In this document: positions 46,957 through 56,015 of the stretch, piece by piece
Position numbering within the stretch: the stretch's first letter is position 1
Layout: the number at the start of each line of letters is the position of its first letter
From: Gemmatimonadaceae bacterium
Lineage (GTDB): Bacteria > Gemmatimonadota > Gemmatimonadetes > Gemmatimonadales > Gemmatimonadaceae
Length of the DNA: 64,000 nucleotides
Direction: 5' to 3'
NCBI GenBank assembly: GCA_014377535.1
Contig: JACMPK010000025.1
Span: forward strand, 1-64,000
Made by a program: the position numbers and the translations under genes
The notes under the pieces: generated by a model
Told to the model about the DNA's origin: nothing
Databases searched by the model: none
The model's input: the letters and a program-made list of their open reading frames with translations, nothing else

Positions 46957-48189
46957 TCAATCCATCTGGCGGCGCATGAACGTCGGAATTTCCAGATCGT
47001 CCTGCGTGGCAGTGCGCATCGGTCGCGCCGGTCCGGTGAACGGTCGGGCGGCCGGGGGCTGGTTCGCCTGGACGGACTGCCCCGGCTGACCGTTGCCCTG
47101 ACCGGGACGGACGATGCTGCTGGGCTTCGGCACGACGATCTGCGGCGGTACCCAGCTCTTCTGACCTGCGCCGTTCGGCTGGATTCCCATCCTCGTATCC
47201 GGAGCGACCTGCCCCAATGCGCGGTCGAAGCCCGTGGCGATCAGCGTCACGCGGATCTCGCCCTCCATGGCTGGGTTGCTCGAATCACCACCGAAGATGA
47301 TTTCCGCATCGTCACCCACCGACTCCTGTACGAGCTCGGCAATCTGCTGCACTTCGCCGAGCTGCAGGTCCGGACCGCCGACGATGTTGATCAAGACTGA
47401 TTGCGCGCCCGAGATCGACACGCTGTCGAGCAGCGGACTCGCGATTGCCTGCTGCGCCGCCTCCATCGCCCGGTTCTCACCGCGGCCGATGCCCGAACCC
47501 ATCAGGGCCGAGCCGCCATTCTGCATGACCGTGCGGACGTCTGCGAAGTCGACGTTGATGGTGCTCGACGTATTGATGATGCCTGAAATACCGGAGGTCG
47601 CCTGCAGCAGCACCTCGTCGGCCTTCTTCAGCGCGTCTTGAAACGGCATGCCGCGGCCGACGACCGCCAGCAGACGCTCGTTCGGGACGACGATCATGGT
47701 GTCCACATGCTTGCGAAGCTCACTGATGCCGAGCTCTGCCTGGCGCATGCGTTTCCGGCCCTCGAACAGGAATGGCTTCGTGACGATGCCCACAGTGAGC
47801 GCGCCGGCCTCTCGAGCGAGCTCCGCAATGACTGGCGCAGCTCCCGTTCCGGTACCGCCGCCCATGCCGCAGGTGACGAACACCAGGTCGGCACCCGCCA
47901 CGATGCGGCTGACCTCCTCACGGTTTTCCTCGATCGACTGCCGTCCCACGTCGGGTCGCGCTCCGGCACCCAGACCGTTGGTCAGCTTGCGGCCGATCTG
48001 GATCTTGATGTTCGCCCTGGAGTTGTGGAGCGCCTGCGCGTCGGTGTTCACCGAGATGAACTCGACGCCACTCAGGTGTTCCTCGATCATCCGGTTGACG
48101 GCGTTGCCGCCACCTCCACCCACGCCAATCACCTTGATGACGGCATTGGACGAATTGCGTTCCTCGAACTCGAAGGTCATGGCGGACAT
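46957..48189 (-). CDS. ftsZ: Cell division protein FtsZ
   Basis: Tubulin-like GTPase forming the Z ring; 410 aa. The nucleotide motif GGGTGTG lies at 110-116, the N-terminal GVGGGGGNAVN loop is at 22-32, and the T7 synergy loop NVDFADV at 212-218. A disordered Pro/Gln/Asn linker (about 335-395) ends in the conserved C-terminal peptide DDLEIPTFMRR, the docking site for FtsA and others. Codon 4 ATG is an alternative start. It is separated from ftsA by 659 bp and probably has its own promoter. Confidence 0.98.
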   Translation of the reverse strand: MSAMTFEFEERNSSNAVIKVIGVGGGGGNAVNRMIEEHLSGVEFISVNTDAQALHNSRANIKIQIGRKLTNGLGAGARPDVGRQSIEENREEVSRIVAGADLVFVTCGMGGGTGTGAAPVIAELAREAGALTVGIVTKPFLFEGRKRMRQAELGISELRKHVDTMIVVPNERLLAVVGRGMPFQDALKKADEVLLQATSGISGIINTSSTINVDFADVRTVMQNGGSALMGSGIGRGENRAMEAAQQAIASPLLDSVSISGAQSVLINIVGGPDLQLGEVQQIAELVQESVGDDAEIIFGGDSSNPAMEGEIRVTLIATGFDRALGQVAPDTRMGIQPNGAGQKSWVPPQIVVPKPSSIVRPGQGNGQPGQSVQANQPPAARPFTGPARPMRTATQDDLEIPTFMRRQMD

Positions 48190-48304
48190 GAGGCGCTGCG
48201 CTCCGCTGTGGGACTGGGGATGAACTCGCGGTCCACGGGCGACATGACGAGGAAACTCGCTGGCCCGGAGACACGTTCTCCGATGGGGTGTCGGACACGC
48301 GAAG

Positions 48305-48310
48305 AGTATA
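48305..48310 (-). promoter_or_regulatory. Candidate -10 box for ftsZ
   Basis: TATACT on the minus strand, five of six matching the sigma-70 -10 consensus, in a local AT-rich patch. Transcription would start about 7 bp downstream, leaving a leader near 110 nt before the ftsZ ATG. The hexamer 17 bp upstream is a poor -35; a TTGACT further upstream is too far away (39 bp). Confidence 0.4.
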
Positions 48311-48648
48311 GCAAACCACCACCTGCAACGCTACGCTGAATGAAAGCGAAGTCAAGCATGCGTTCACGAGGCGCATTCCGCGCTTCGCTCGCGTGCTCGT
48401 ATGTTGGAAGGAACGCTGCGATCGGCACTTAGCTCTCACTGGCTCACGCGGCAGGCGAACGAGTGCCTCACGCGAGAGAGGTGTGGCGTTCACGGCGGGG
48501 GTGCTTTTCTTTGCTCGGAGTCACTGGAACCATTCGGCTGAGTTGCCTTGACTCACGATCTCGCCGCATGCGCTGGAATTACTTGCGTGCATTCGCGTGC
48601 GGCAAAAGGACGTCGGTTCTGCCAACGTCAGGTGCCCTCCGCGCGACG

Positions 48649-48689
48649 AAAAAGCGGACGCAATCCGTTGGGATCCCGTCCGCTTTTTT
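48649..48689. terminator. Strong bidirectional intrinsic terminator downstream of ftsA
   Basis: GCGGACG (48654-48660) pairs with CGTCCGC (48677-48683); the flanking A5 (48649-48653) and T6 (48684-48689) extend the stem and provide a U tract in both directions. Four more pairs (ATCC/GGAT) form an inner helix. For the minus strand it ends the ftsA transcript about 165 nt past the stop codon. Confidence 0.85.
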
Positions 48690-48848
48690 CGTGATACATT
48701 CCCGCAAGAATCTCAGCGTCCTGCACAGGGGTCCGTAGGTCTGATCGCGCAGCGCGCGTGTGCAGCCTCACCCGCCCTTTCTCCGGGGCCGGCCGAGACC
48801 GGAACTGATTCCGCCTCGGAATTCACGATCGCGTGGTCGTGGATGGTC

Positions 48849-50117
48849 TCAGAAAAAATCCTGAAACCACTCCTTCAGTTTGCCGACGATCTGGTTCATG
48901 CCGGCCGGCGTGCCGGTTGCGGAACGCTTCCCCGATCCAGCAGGCTGCAGCATATGCGCGATTGCCACACGACCTGCCGCGAACTGCGCGAGACCCACCA
49001 CGCAGCTGAACCGAGGCGACGACACCGCCTCGTGCAGGCCATCCAGTCCGTCCGGCGCACCGATGCGTACCGTCTGCCCGAACAGGTCTGACGCGAGTTC
49101 AGCAATACCGGCGGTAACCGAGGCGCCGCCGGTCACGACGACGCCGGCGTTCAGCTGCTTGGCAAAACCAGCGCGCTCGAGCTCCCGCTGAACATGGTCA
49201 AAGATCTCGTCGGTGCGCTGCTGGATGATGTGTGCGAGCAATTCATACGGGATCTGCCGGTCGCCCTGCGTGACCGTGCTGGGCAATGTGATGAACTGGC
49301 CGGGCTGGATCATCGGCTCGTAAGCGCAGCCAAATTCTTCCTTCAGCCGGTCCGCGTCGACCGGGGAGACACCGAGGCCGTGAATAATGTCGGCGGACAC
49401 GTTGGCTCCGCCCAGGTTGATCGTCGCGACGTGCCGGATCTTTCCTTCCAGGAACACGGCGATGTCGGTGGTCCCGGAGCCCATCTCGACCAGCACGACA
49501 CCGAGTTCCTTTTCGTCCTCGGTCAGCGTGGCAAGCGCACTGGCGAGGGGTGAGAGCACCAGGTCCTTGGTGCGGTAGCCGGCCTTCTCGACAGCCTTGC
49601 GCAGGTTGTTGGCCGGTGACGCGCCGACGGTTACCAGGTACATCTCCGTCTCCAGCCGGGTGCCGACCATGCCGACCGGGTCACGAACGCCAAGGTTCTT
49701 GTCGACCGTGTACTCCTGCGGGATCGCGTGCAGCAGTTCGCGTTCGCGAGGGATCGACTGGGCCCGTGCCACGTCGTTCGCACGATCGACGTCGGCCCGG
49801 GTGATCTCCTCGCCATTCACGGCTACGATGCCCTGACTGGTCATGGTCTGCACGTGCTCGCCCGAGATGCCGACGTATAGCGCCTGAACCTTCTGTCCGG
49901 CCATGCGCTCCGCGTCGCCAAGTGCCTGCGCAATGCTGCGGGTCGTGTCCTCGATGTCGGAAATGATGCCGCGGCGAAAGCCTGCCGTCCGTGCAGTCCC
50001 GACGCCGAGCACCTTCAACGTCGGTCGCCTGGGCAGCTCGCCCGTCACTTCCGCAATCAGGGCGGTGGTGTGCGTCGATCCGACGTCGAGCGCGGCAACG
50101 AGACGGTCTGAGCTCAT
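48849..50117 (-). CDS. ftsA: Cell division protein FtsA
   Basis: Actin-like protein tethering FtsZ to the membrane and activating the divisome; 422 aa. Actin-fold nucleotide motifs include AALDVGSTHTTALIAEV at the N-terminus, VEMGSGTTDIAVFLEG in the second subdomain and VVVTGGASVTAGI. SHS2-like segment VQALYVGISGEHV and the C-terminal amphipathic helix (KLKEWFQDFF) are present. The start overlaps the ftsQ stop by 4 bp; the stop is followed by the long gap before ftsZ. Confidence 0.97.
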   Translation of the reverse strand: MSSDRLVAALDVGSTHTTALIAEVTGELPRRPTLKVLGVGTARTAGFRRGIISDIEDTTRSIAQALGDAERMAGQKVQALYVGISGEHVQTMTSQGIVAVNGEEITRADVDRANDVARAQSIPRERELLHAIPQEYTVDKNLGVRDPVGMVGTRLETEMYLVTVGASPANNLRKAVEKAGYRTKDLVLSPLASALATLTEDEKELGVVLVEMGSGTTDIAVFLEGKIRHVATINLGGANVSADIIHGLGVSPVDADRLKEEFGCAYEPMIQPGQFITLPSTVTQGDRQIPYELLAHIIQQRTDEIFDHVQRELERAGFAKQLNAGVVVTGGASVTAGIAELASDLFGQTVRIGAPDGLDGLHEAVSSPRFSCVVGLAQFAAGRVAIAHMLQPAGSGKRSATGTPAGMNQIVGKLKEWFQDFF

Positions 50118-50875
50118 GGCAATCGGGCGATGACGAGGTTGCGGAACCGCAGGTCGAGCTCAGCCGCACGAATGCGGCGGCGGGCAAGATCCTGCTCAAC
50201 AGGAAAGATGTCTGCCAACCGCGCCAGCGTCACCTCCGGCGCAACGCGCACACGTTGGCGGCTGGTGCGCAGCTGCCATTCAGTCGCCGAAATCCGCTGC
50301 GCCTGTTCAATGGCATCGAAGAGCGCGGGATCCTGTGCACGCAATCTACCGAGCAGGTTGTAGAGCTTGCGGTCCGCCACCGTGTCGCGGGTGGCGAGTG
50401 GCGGCATGACGACGGGTGCGTCGAAGGCGGCGAGAGCCGGGTCGATAGGCAGCCGCGTCCCAGCCGAATCGACGCCGCGAAAGCCCTCACGTGTCGGAAT
50501 CAGCGCGACAGGGGTTCGTTCGATGATCGAGACGACGAGGGTGCCCGGCAGTCGTCGTCGCACGCGTGCGTGGGCCACGAGCGGGATCGACTCGATCTTT
50601 CGTGCAAAACGATCAGCATCATCGAAGACGCTGGCGGAGGTGTCGGCACCGAGCGCAGCGATGACAGCCGTCGGTGTGAGGAATCGCGCACCCTCGAGCT
50701 GCACGGTCTGCATGTGGAAATAGTCGAGCATGCCGAGCAGGCGTGGCATGGCCCAGACGATCAATGCACCTCCCAGCAGAACGAGTGAGCCTCGGCCCGC
50801 AACTTTCTTCCATGTCAACGCAGGTGCCACCGTCACGCGATGCGCGGCCGCCGGCGTGGGACGGACGGCCGTCAT
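50114..50875 (-). CDS. ftsQ: Cell division protein FtsQ/DivIB
   Basis: Single-pass divisome protein linking early and late components; 253 aa. A short cytoplasmic N-terminus precedes the membrane helix (about 29-46, GSLVLLGGALIVWAM), then a POTRA domain (about 55-125: MQTVQLEGARFLTPTAVIAAL, and RKIESIPLVAHARVRRRLPGTLVVSIIERTPVAL) and the FtsQ beta domain. Overlaps murC upstream and ftsA downstream by 4 bp each. No murB or ddl lies between murC and ftsQ. Confidence 0.94.
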   Translation of the reverse strand: MTAVRPTPAAAHRVTVAPALTWKKVAGRGSLVLLGGALIVWAMPRLLGMLDYFHMQTVQLEGARFLTPTAVIAALGADTSASVFDDADRFARKIESIPLVAHARVRRRLPGTLVVSIIERTPVALIPTREGFRGVDSAGTRLPIDPALAAFDAPVVMPPLATRDTVADRKLYNLLGRLRAQDPALFDAIEQAQRISATEWQLRTSRQRVRVAPEVTLARLADIFPVEQDLARRRIRAAELDLRFRNLVIARLP

Positions 50876-52287
50876 GAAACGCGCGCCTGCAGCGCGGTCA
50901 GCAGTTCGGGACCAACCTGCGTGACATCGCCTGCGCCCATCGTCAGCACGACGTCACCGGTCCGCACCAGCGACAGGAGCGCCTGGGTCGCCTGGGCTCG
51001 CGATCCGAGCCAGTCCGGCGCGTGCCCGGAGCGCGCGGCGGCACCGGCGATCAGGTCCGAAGTCACACCGTCGATCGGCACCTCGCGTGCCTTGTAGATC
51101 TCGGTCAGCGCGATGACGTCGGCGCCAAGAGCCAGCGCCGCGCCGAACTCGCCGGCGAAATCGCGCGTGCGGGAATACAGGTGAGGCTGAAACAGGACCA
51201 CGATCCGGCGCCCCGGAAACGCTGCGCGAGCAGCCTCGAGTGTGGCGCGGACTTCAGTCGGATGGTGTGCATAGTCGTCGATCACCAGCACGCCCGCCAC
51301 TTCTCCCTTCCGTTCAAAGCGGCGCTCGACGCCCGTGAACGCCTCGAGACCGATGCGAAGCGAGTCGAAGCTGTAACCAAGTGCGAGCCCGGCACCGAGC
51401 GCAGCGAGTGCATTTCTGCGATTGTGCTCGCCAGGGACCTGCATCCGGAGTTCGCCGATTGGTGCCGCATCGAAGACGATGCGCATCACGTCGCCATCAG
51501 TCAGCCCGACGAGCCGCGCGTCGGTCGTGCCGAGCCCGTAGCGTATGACGTCAGCGGAATCGGGAATGGCGAGTGCGGCAGCGCCGGCATCATCGGCGCA
51601 GAGCACGACAGCCTTGGCATTTCTGAGATACTGCTCGAAGGTGCTGACGATATCTGCGAGATCTTCGTAGATGTCGAGGTGATCCGCCTCGACATTGGTC
51701 ACGACGGCCACGGTCGGGTGAAGTGCGAGGAAGGAGCGATCGTACTCGTCGGCTTCGACGACGACGGTATTGCCACCGCCCCAGCGCAGGTTGCCACCCC
51801 ACCGCTGCACGCGCCCGCCGACGATGCCAGTCGGGGCTGCCGTCGTCCCGGCGAGCGCGTCCGTCGTCATGACCGTGGTGGTCGTCTTGCCGTGCGTACC
51901 GGCGACGCCAACGATGGTCATGCCGTCCACCGCGGCGCCGAGCGCTTCTGCGCGGCGAATGATCGGCAAACCGGCGGCGGCCGCGGCAGCGAGCTCGACA
52001 TGATCCATCGCGATGGCGGACGAGCAGACCACCGCTCGCGCGCCACGCACCCATGCGGCGTCATGCCCGCGGTGCACCGTGACTCCGAGGGTCTCGAGAT
52101 CCGCATGCCCTGCCGCATTCATATCGCTGCCGGTGACGGCGATGCCGCTGCGCACGAAGAGTTCGGCCAGTGCACTCATGCCAGCGCCGGCGATCCCGAC
52201 GAAGTGCACCGGTCGCGGGTCGGAATTGCGGAACAGGTGCAGTGCATCAACCCGCATTCGTGCGCTCGTGCTGGAATCAACGGCCAT
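50872..52287 (-). CDS. murC: UDP-N-acetylmuramate-L-alanine ligase
   Basis: Adds L-Ala to UDP-MurNAc, first step of stem-peptide synthesis. 471 aa. The N-terminal UDP-binding domain starts at HFVGIAGAGMSALAELF, the ATP P-loop is VAGTHGKTTTTV (central domain), and the C-terminal region includes YAHHPTEVRATLEAAR and FQPHLYSRT, both typical of MurC. It starts 16 bp after murG. Confidence 0.97.
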   Translation of the reverse strand: MAVDSSTSARMRVDALHLFRNSDPRPVHFVGIAGAGMSALAELFVRSGIAVTGSDMNAAGHADLETLGVTVHRGHDAAWVRGARAVVCSSAIAMDHVELAAAAAAGLPIIRRAEALGAAVDGMTIVGVAGTHGKTTTTVMTTDALAGTTAAPTGIVGGRVQRWGGNLRWGGGNTVVVEADEYDRSFLALHPTVAVVTNVEADHLDIYEDLADIVSTFEQYLRNAKAVVLCADDAGAAALAIPDSADVIRYGLGTTDARLVGLTDGDVMRIVFDAAPIGELRMQVPGEHNRRNALAALGAGLALGYSFDSLRIGLEAFTGVERRFERKGEVAGVLVIDDYAHHPTEVRATLEAARAAFPGRRIVVLFQPHLYSRTRDFAGEFGAALALGADVIALTEIYKAREVPIDGVTSDLIAGAAARSGHAPDWLGSRAQATQALLSLVRTGDVVLTMGAGDVTQVGPELLTALQARVS

Positions 52288-52303
52288 GCGAAGTCACTCC
52301 AAT

Positions 52304-53413
52304 CTACCTGAGATTCAATGAGTCAAGTATCTGCGCAGCAATGGTTTGCGCAGCTCCGGCTCGAGCTCTTGCACGCGCCGCGCGACCCATGACGGCAAGT
52401 CCCGTGGCGTCAGCGCAGAGCTCGTTCAGCGCGGTGCGGAGACCACCCGATGCGAGTGCGGACTGGAGCACCAGCCGAGCGGCGTTCGCTCGGTGCAGCG
52501 CCCCGGCGTTCTGCGTCTGGTGATCCGCCGCCGCAGTGGGCAGTGGGACCAACACCATCGGAATTCCCCAGGCACAGAGTTCTGCCGTGGACATGGCGCC
52601 CGCGCGCGCCACCGCAAGATCGACGGTCGCGTACGCCTCCGCCATCGGCTGTTGATAGGCGACGACGCGCACGCGATCGGAGGCGTACGACGCGAATCGT
52701 TCGTAGTCGGCGGCTCCAGTCACCCAGATCGCGCCCCAGTTCAATGGCAGCGAACCGGGAAGCCAGGCAACCACCGCATCGTTGATCGCGCGCGACCCCT
52801 GACTACCGCCAAACACGAGCAGCACGTGCTCGACGCTTGCCTCGAAGCCCCAGCGCTTGCGACCAATCTCGCGCTCGGGCAGCGGGTCAGGCGGTGGCGC
52901 AATCGGGTTGCCGGTGATCACTGCTTGCGGCCGTCCCTCTGCCGGAAGCGACTCACGTGCTTCCGGAAAGCCCAGAAAGGTGAAGCGAGCGCGACCACTG
53001 AAGGCCCGCACGGTCAGACCGGCGACCGCGTTCTGCTCCTGCAGGAAATACGGAATGCCATGCAACCGGGCAAAGCCGAGCAGCGCACCAGCCGCATAGC
53101 CGCCCGTGCCGAGTGCTCCAACGGCGGGGTGTTTCTGCGTGAGTGTTCGGATGCTTTTATATGCACTGAACAATCCGCGCACCGTCATCCAGTTCTGCCA
53201 GGGGGCGGACCGATAGAGCGGATGCAGGTCCAGCAGGTCGTGCTCCCACGCCGTGGTCGGCAGGACCTTCCGCTCGATACCGCGCATGGCACCGATGAAG
53301 CGGACATTCAGTGCCGGCTGCTGCGCGACGAGGGCGTCGGCCACGGCAAGACCCGGATACAGATGGCCACCGGTGCCCCCGCCCGCGACGTAGAACGTGC
53401 CGGCCCCAGTCAT
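52304..53413 (-). CDS. murG: UDP-GlcNAc:lipid I N-acetylglucosaminyltransferase MurG
   Basis: Membrane-associated glycosyltransferase (369 aa) converting lipid I to lipid II. Glycine-rich loops GGGTGGHLYPGLAVADAL near the N-terminus and VFGGSQGSRAINDAV in the C-terminal donor domain are diagnostic; ARAGAMSTAELCAWGIPMVLVPLP carries the UDP-GlcNAc contacts. ATG overlaps the ftsW stop by 4 bp. Confidence 0.97.
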   Translation of the reverse strand: MTGAGTFYVAGGGTGGHLYPGLAVADALVAQQPALNVRFIGAMRGIERKVLPTTAWEHDLLDLHPLYRSAPWQNWMTVRGLFSAYKSIRTLTQKHPAVGALGTGGYAAGALLGFARLHGIPYFLQEQNAVAGLTVRAFSGRARFTFLGFPEARESLPAEGRPQAVITGNPIAPPPDPLPEREIGRKRWGFEASVEHVLLVFGGSQGSRAINDAVVAWLPGSLPLNWGAIWVTGAADYERFASYASDRVRVVAYQQPMAEAYATVDLAVARAGAMSTAELCAWGIPMVLVPLPTAAADHQTQNAGALHRANAARLVLQSALASGGLRTALNELCADATGLAVMGRAARARARAGAAQTIAAQILDSLNLR

Positions 53414-54585
53414 TTGAGACTGCCGCGGCCAAGCAGCGGGTCAGGCAGTGCGTCGCTGTACACGCGCTCACGGGTGCTTCCGATGTTCACCAGGATGCCC
53501 GTCATGAGCAACGAAATGAGCAGGTTGCTGCGTCCATAGCTGACGAACGGCAAGGTCAATCCGGTGTTCGGGAACAGGCCGGTGATGACGGCAAGGTGCA
53601 CGAAGGCCGTGGTCACCGTCGCCAGCGTCAACCCGACCGCCGTCAGCTGCAGGAACTGGCTGCGCGCGTCGCGCGCGATCCGGAAGCCGAGCCAGGCATA
53701 GCCCCAGAACAGCAGCACCACGGTGGTGATGCCCACGAAGCCCCACTCCTCGCCGACATTCGAGCCGATGAAGTCGGTGTACTGGAACGGCAGGAAGCCG
53801 CTCTGCTGCCGGCCCTCGCCGAAGCCGACGCCGAACATCCGGCCCGAGCCGATTGCGATCATCGACTGGCGGGTCTGCAGGTTGATGTCCTCCGCGCAGC
53901 CGACCGCGATGGGTCCGTTGTTCCAGCTGGCGACCCGGCACTTCACGTAGCCGTTCATCCGGCCCCAGGCCAGCGGAATGACGAGCAGCCCGATGAGCAG
54001 GAAGTGGCCCACGCGGGCACCCGCGACGAACAGCATGGCGCCCATCAGGGCCAGGTAGAACAGCGCGACGGAGATGTCGGGCTCGAGGACCGCGAGCAGC
54101 GCCAGTGCCCCGTTCACCGCAAAGAAGGGCAGCAATCCCTTGCCCAGGTGACGCAACTGGTCGCCCTTCTTCGCCGCCAGCATTGCAGTCCAGAGGATCA
54201 CGGCGAGCTTGGCGAACTCCGACGGCTGCACCGCATGGCTGATCAGAAATCGCTTGGAGCCGTTCACGTCGGGCGAGAGCACGAGCACGGCAAACATGGC
54301 CGCCATCGCCGCGATCATGAGCTTCCAGGCGTACGCCCGATACCGCTCGGCGTCGATCTTGGCGCACAGGGCGAAGGCGACGATGCCGGCGCCTGCGCCA
54401 ACGAGCTGCCGGATGAGATAGTACGACGGCGTGAGATTCTTCTGCTGCGCGACGATGACCGTGGCGCTGTAGACCGTAGCCAGGCCGAGCACGAGCAGCA
54501 TGGCCGTGACCATGACCAGTGCGCGTGCCTCGACGCCCATGCGCCAGCGCTCCCGAATCACCTCCACCGTCACCGCAGCCGTCAC
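53410..54585 (-). CDS. ftsW: Septal peptidoglycan glycosyltransferase FtsW
   Basis: SEDS-family polymerase, 391 aa from GTG 54585, about ten membrane spans. Conserved parts: NGSKRFL (sensitivity to SEDS active site region), KLAVILWTAMLAAKKG, LEPDISVALFYLALMG with the catalytic Asp context, GSGRMFGVGFGEGRQQSGFLPFQYTDFIGSNVGEEWGF, and TGLTLPFVSYGRSNL near the end. Works with FtsI in the same cluster. It overlaps murD and murG by 4 bp. Confidence 0.96.
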   Translation of the reverse strand: MTAAVTVEVIRERWRMGVEARALVMVTAMLLVLGLATVYSATVIVAQQKNLTPSYYLIRQLVGAGAGIVAFALCAKIDAERYRAYAWKLMIAAMAAMFAVLVLSPDVNGSKRFLISHAVQPSEFAKLAVILWTAMLAAKKGDQLRHLGKGLLPFFAVNGALALLAVLEPDISVALFYLALMGAMLFVAGARVGHFLLIGLLVIPLAWGRMNGYVKCRVASWNNGPIAVGCAEDINLQTRQSMIAIGSGRMFGVGFGEGRQQSGFLPFQYTDFIGSNVGEEWGFVGITTVVLLFWGYAWLGFRIARDARSQFLQLTAVGLTLATVTTAFVHLAVITGLFPNTGLTLPFVSYGRSNLLISLLMTGILVNIGSTRERVYSDALPDPLLGRGSLK

Positions 54586-56015
54586 GACGCCACTCCCCTC
54601 GCCAGATCGCGGAACACAGTGCCGCGCTCCTCGTAATTGCGGAACATGTCAAAACTGGAGCAGGCTGGCGACAGCAGGATCGCGTCGCCCTCGATCGTTG
54701 CCGCGCGCGCGTGGGCAATTACGTCGGCAAAGCTGCCGTCGACACGCTCCACCGCGACGAGCGGTGAAAGATCCTCGACGATCTGGCCAGCCGCCTCGCC
54801 GTACGCGATCACCCGCTTGCCATGCAGGCTGAAATCATGTGCAAGTGCCGTGTACGGCTCACCCTTGTGCCGTCCGCCGAGCAGCAGGACAAACGGCCGC
54901 GTCATGCTCTGCACGGCCACGAGCGTCGAGCTGACGTTGGTGGCCTTGGAGTCGTTCAGCCAGAGCCGGCCGTCGGCGGTCGGCACCGGCTCCAGCCGAT
55001 GCGGCAGCGCATGGAAGGAGCGCAGCCGGTCGGCGATCCAGCCGTGCTTGTGCTTCGCGTCCTGTGCTGCGACAGTCGTCGATACGGCATCGTCGAACGG
55101 CACGGCGGTCACGACCGCGAGAGCGGCAGCGAGGGCGTTGGCGACATTGTGATCGCCGACCAGCGGAAACTCGTCGCGGCGCATGAGTGGTGTGCCGCAG
55201 AGATACATGATGCCGGACTCCCGGTCGTACCAGGCATCGGACTCGGTGCCGATGCGGAATGTGCGCACGGTACCCGGCAGAACGCTGCCGCGACCGAGTC
55301 GCTCGTGCAGTCGCAGCACCTCGTCGTCATCGCCGTTCAGCACCCAGCACGACTGCTCGGTGGCGTTGGCAAACAGGTGAGCCTTGTCGCCGTAATACGC
55401 GTCGATCGAGTCGTAGCGATCGAGGTGATCCGGACTGAGGTTCGTCACCACGCCGACGGTCGGTTTGATGCCGGGTGTGTCGTGCAACTGGAAGCTGGAG
55501 CACTCGAGGGCAGCCCACGAGGGCTGCGGCTCGCGCAGAGCGAATTCGGCCAGCGCGGTGCCGATGTTGCCGGCATCGACGATGTCCGTGCACGCACGCA
55601 GGATGTGACCAATCAGTGCGGTGGTGGTGGTCTTGCCATTGGTGCCGGTGATGGCGATGTAGCGCAGCGACGGCATGGCATCGAGCGCGACCTCCATCTC
55701 GCCGACCACGGGGACGTGGTGCGCACGCGCGGCCACGCACGGTGGCGCGGACGGCGGCACGCCTGGGCTCGCGACGACGATGGCCGCGCGCCCGATGCGC
55801 ACGAGGTCGTGCGCGCCTGTCTGCACGTCGGCTCCGAGCGCGCGCAGCTGCGCCGCGTTCTCCAGCACCTGCGGGGAGCTCCCGCCATCGGATGCGTAGA
55901 CCACGTGACCGGCACGCAGCAACAGCTTTGCGACCGCCACGCCGGACCTGGCCAGGCCAAGCACGGCGATCTCGCCGGACGTGCGCTCGAGGCGCGCAAA
56001 CAGTGTGGTACTCAT
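54582..56015 (-). CDS. murD: UDP-N-acetylmuramoylalanine-D-glutamate ligase
   Basis: Adds D-Glu to UDP-MurNAc-L-Ala. ATG 56015 (MSTTLFARLERTSGEIAVLGLARSGVAV) overlaps the mraY stop by 4 bp and gives 477 aa. P-loop ITGTNGKTTTTALIGH, the LECSSFQLHD motif typical of MurD, NLSPDHLDRYDS and the C-terminal LLLGGRHKGEPY support the assignment. Confidence 0.97.
   Translation of the reverse strand: MSTTLFARLERTSGEIAVLGLARSGVAVAKLLLRAGHVVYASDGGSSPQVLENAAQLRALGADVQTGAHDLVRIGRAAIVVASPGVPPSAPPCVAARAHHVPVVGEMEVALDAMPSLRYIAITGTNGKTTTTALIGHILRACTDIVDAGNIGTALAEFALREPQPSWAALECSSFQLHDTPGIKPTVGVVTNLSPDHLDRYDSIDAYYGDKAHLFANATEQSCWVLNGDDDEVLRLHERLGRGSVLPGTVRTFRIGTESDAWYDRESGIMYLCGTPLMRRDEFPLVGDHNVANALAAALAVVTAVPFDDAVSTTVAAQDAKHKHGWIADRLRSFHALPHRLEPVPTADGRLWLNDSKATNVSSTLVAVQSMTRPFVLLLGGRHKGEPYTALAHDFSLHGKRVIAYGEAAGQIVEDLSPLVAVERVDGSFADVIAHARAATIEGDAILLSPACSSFDMFRNYEERGTVFRDLARGVAS

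Larger units (their letters stand above)
48190..48848. other. 659-bp non-coding gap between ftsA and ftsZ
   Basis: I see no convincing gene here. Short open frames on both strands (for example 48177-48428 minus and 48463-48738 plus) have no recognisable protein character and no good ribosome-binding site. There is no tRNA T-loop, RNase P or SRP RNA core motif. The segment holds a strong hairpin terminator at 48649-48689 and a candidate -10 box for ftsZ at 48305-48310. The roughly 340 bp between them remains unexplained and could carry regulatory sites or a small RNA. Confidence 0.6.

Noticed and set aside
48177..48428. 83-codon minus-strand open frame before ftsZ
   Set aside because: It spans the candidate ftsZ promoter and overlaps the ftsZ start in another frame; no support as a gene.
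48463..48738. 91-codon plus-strand open frame in the ftsA-ftsZ gap
   Set aside because: It runs straight through the terminator hairpin, has no ribosome-binding site and no protein-like composition or recognisable motif.
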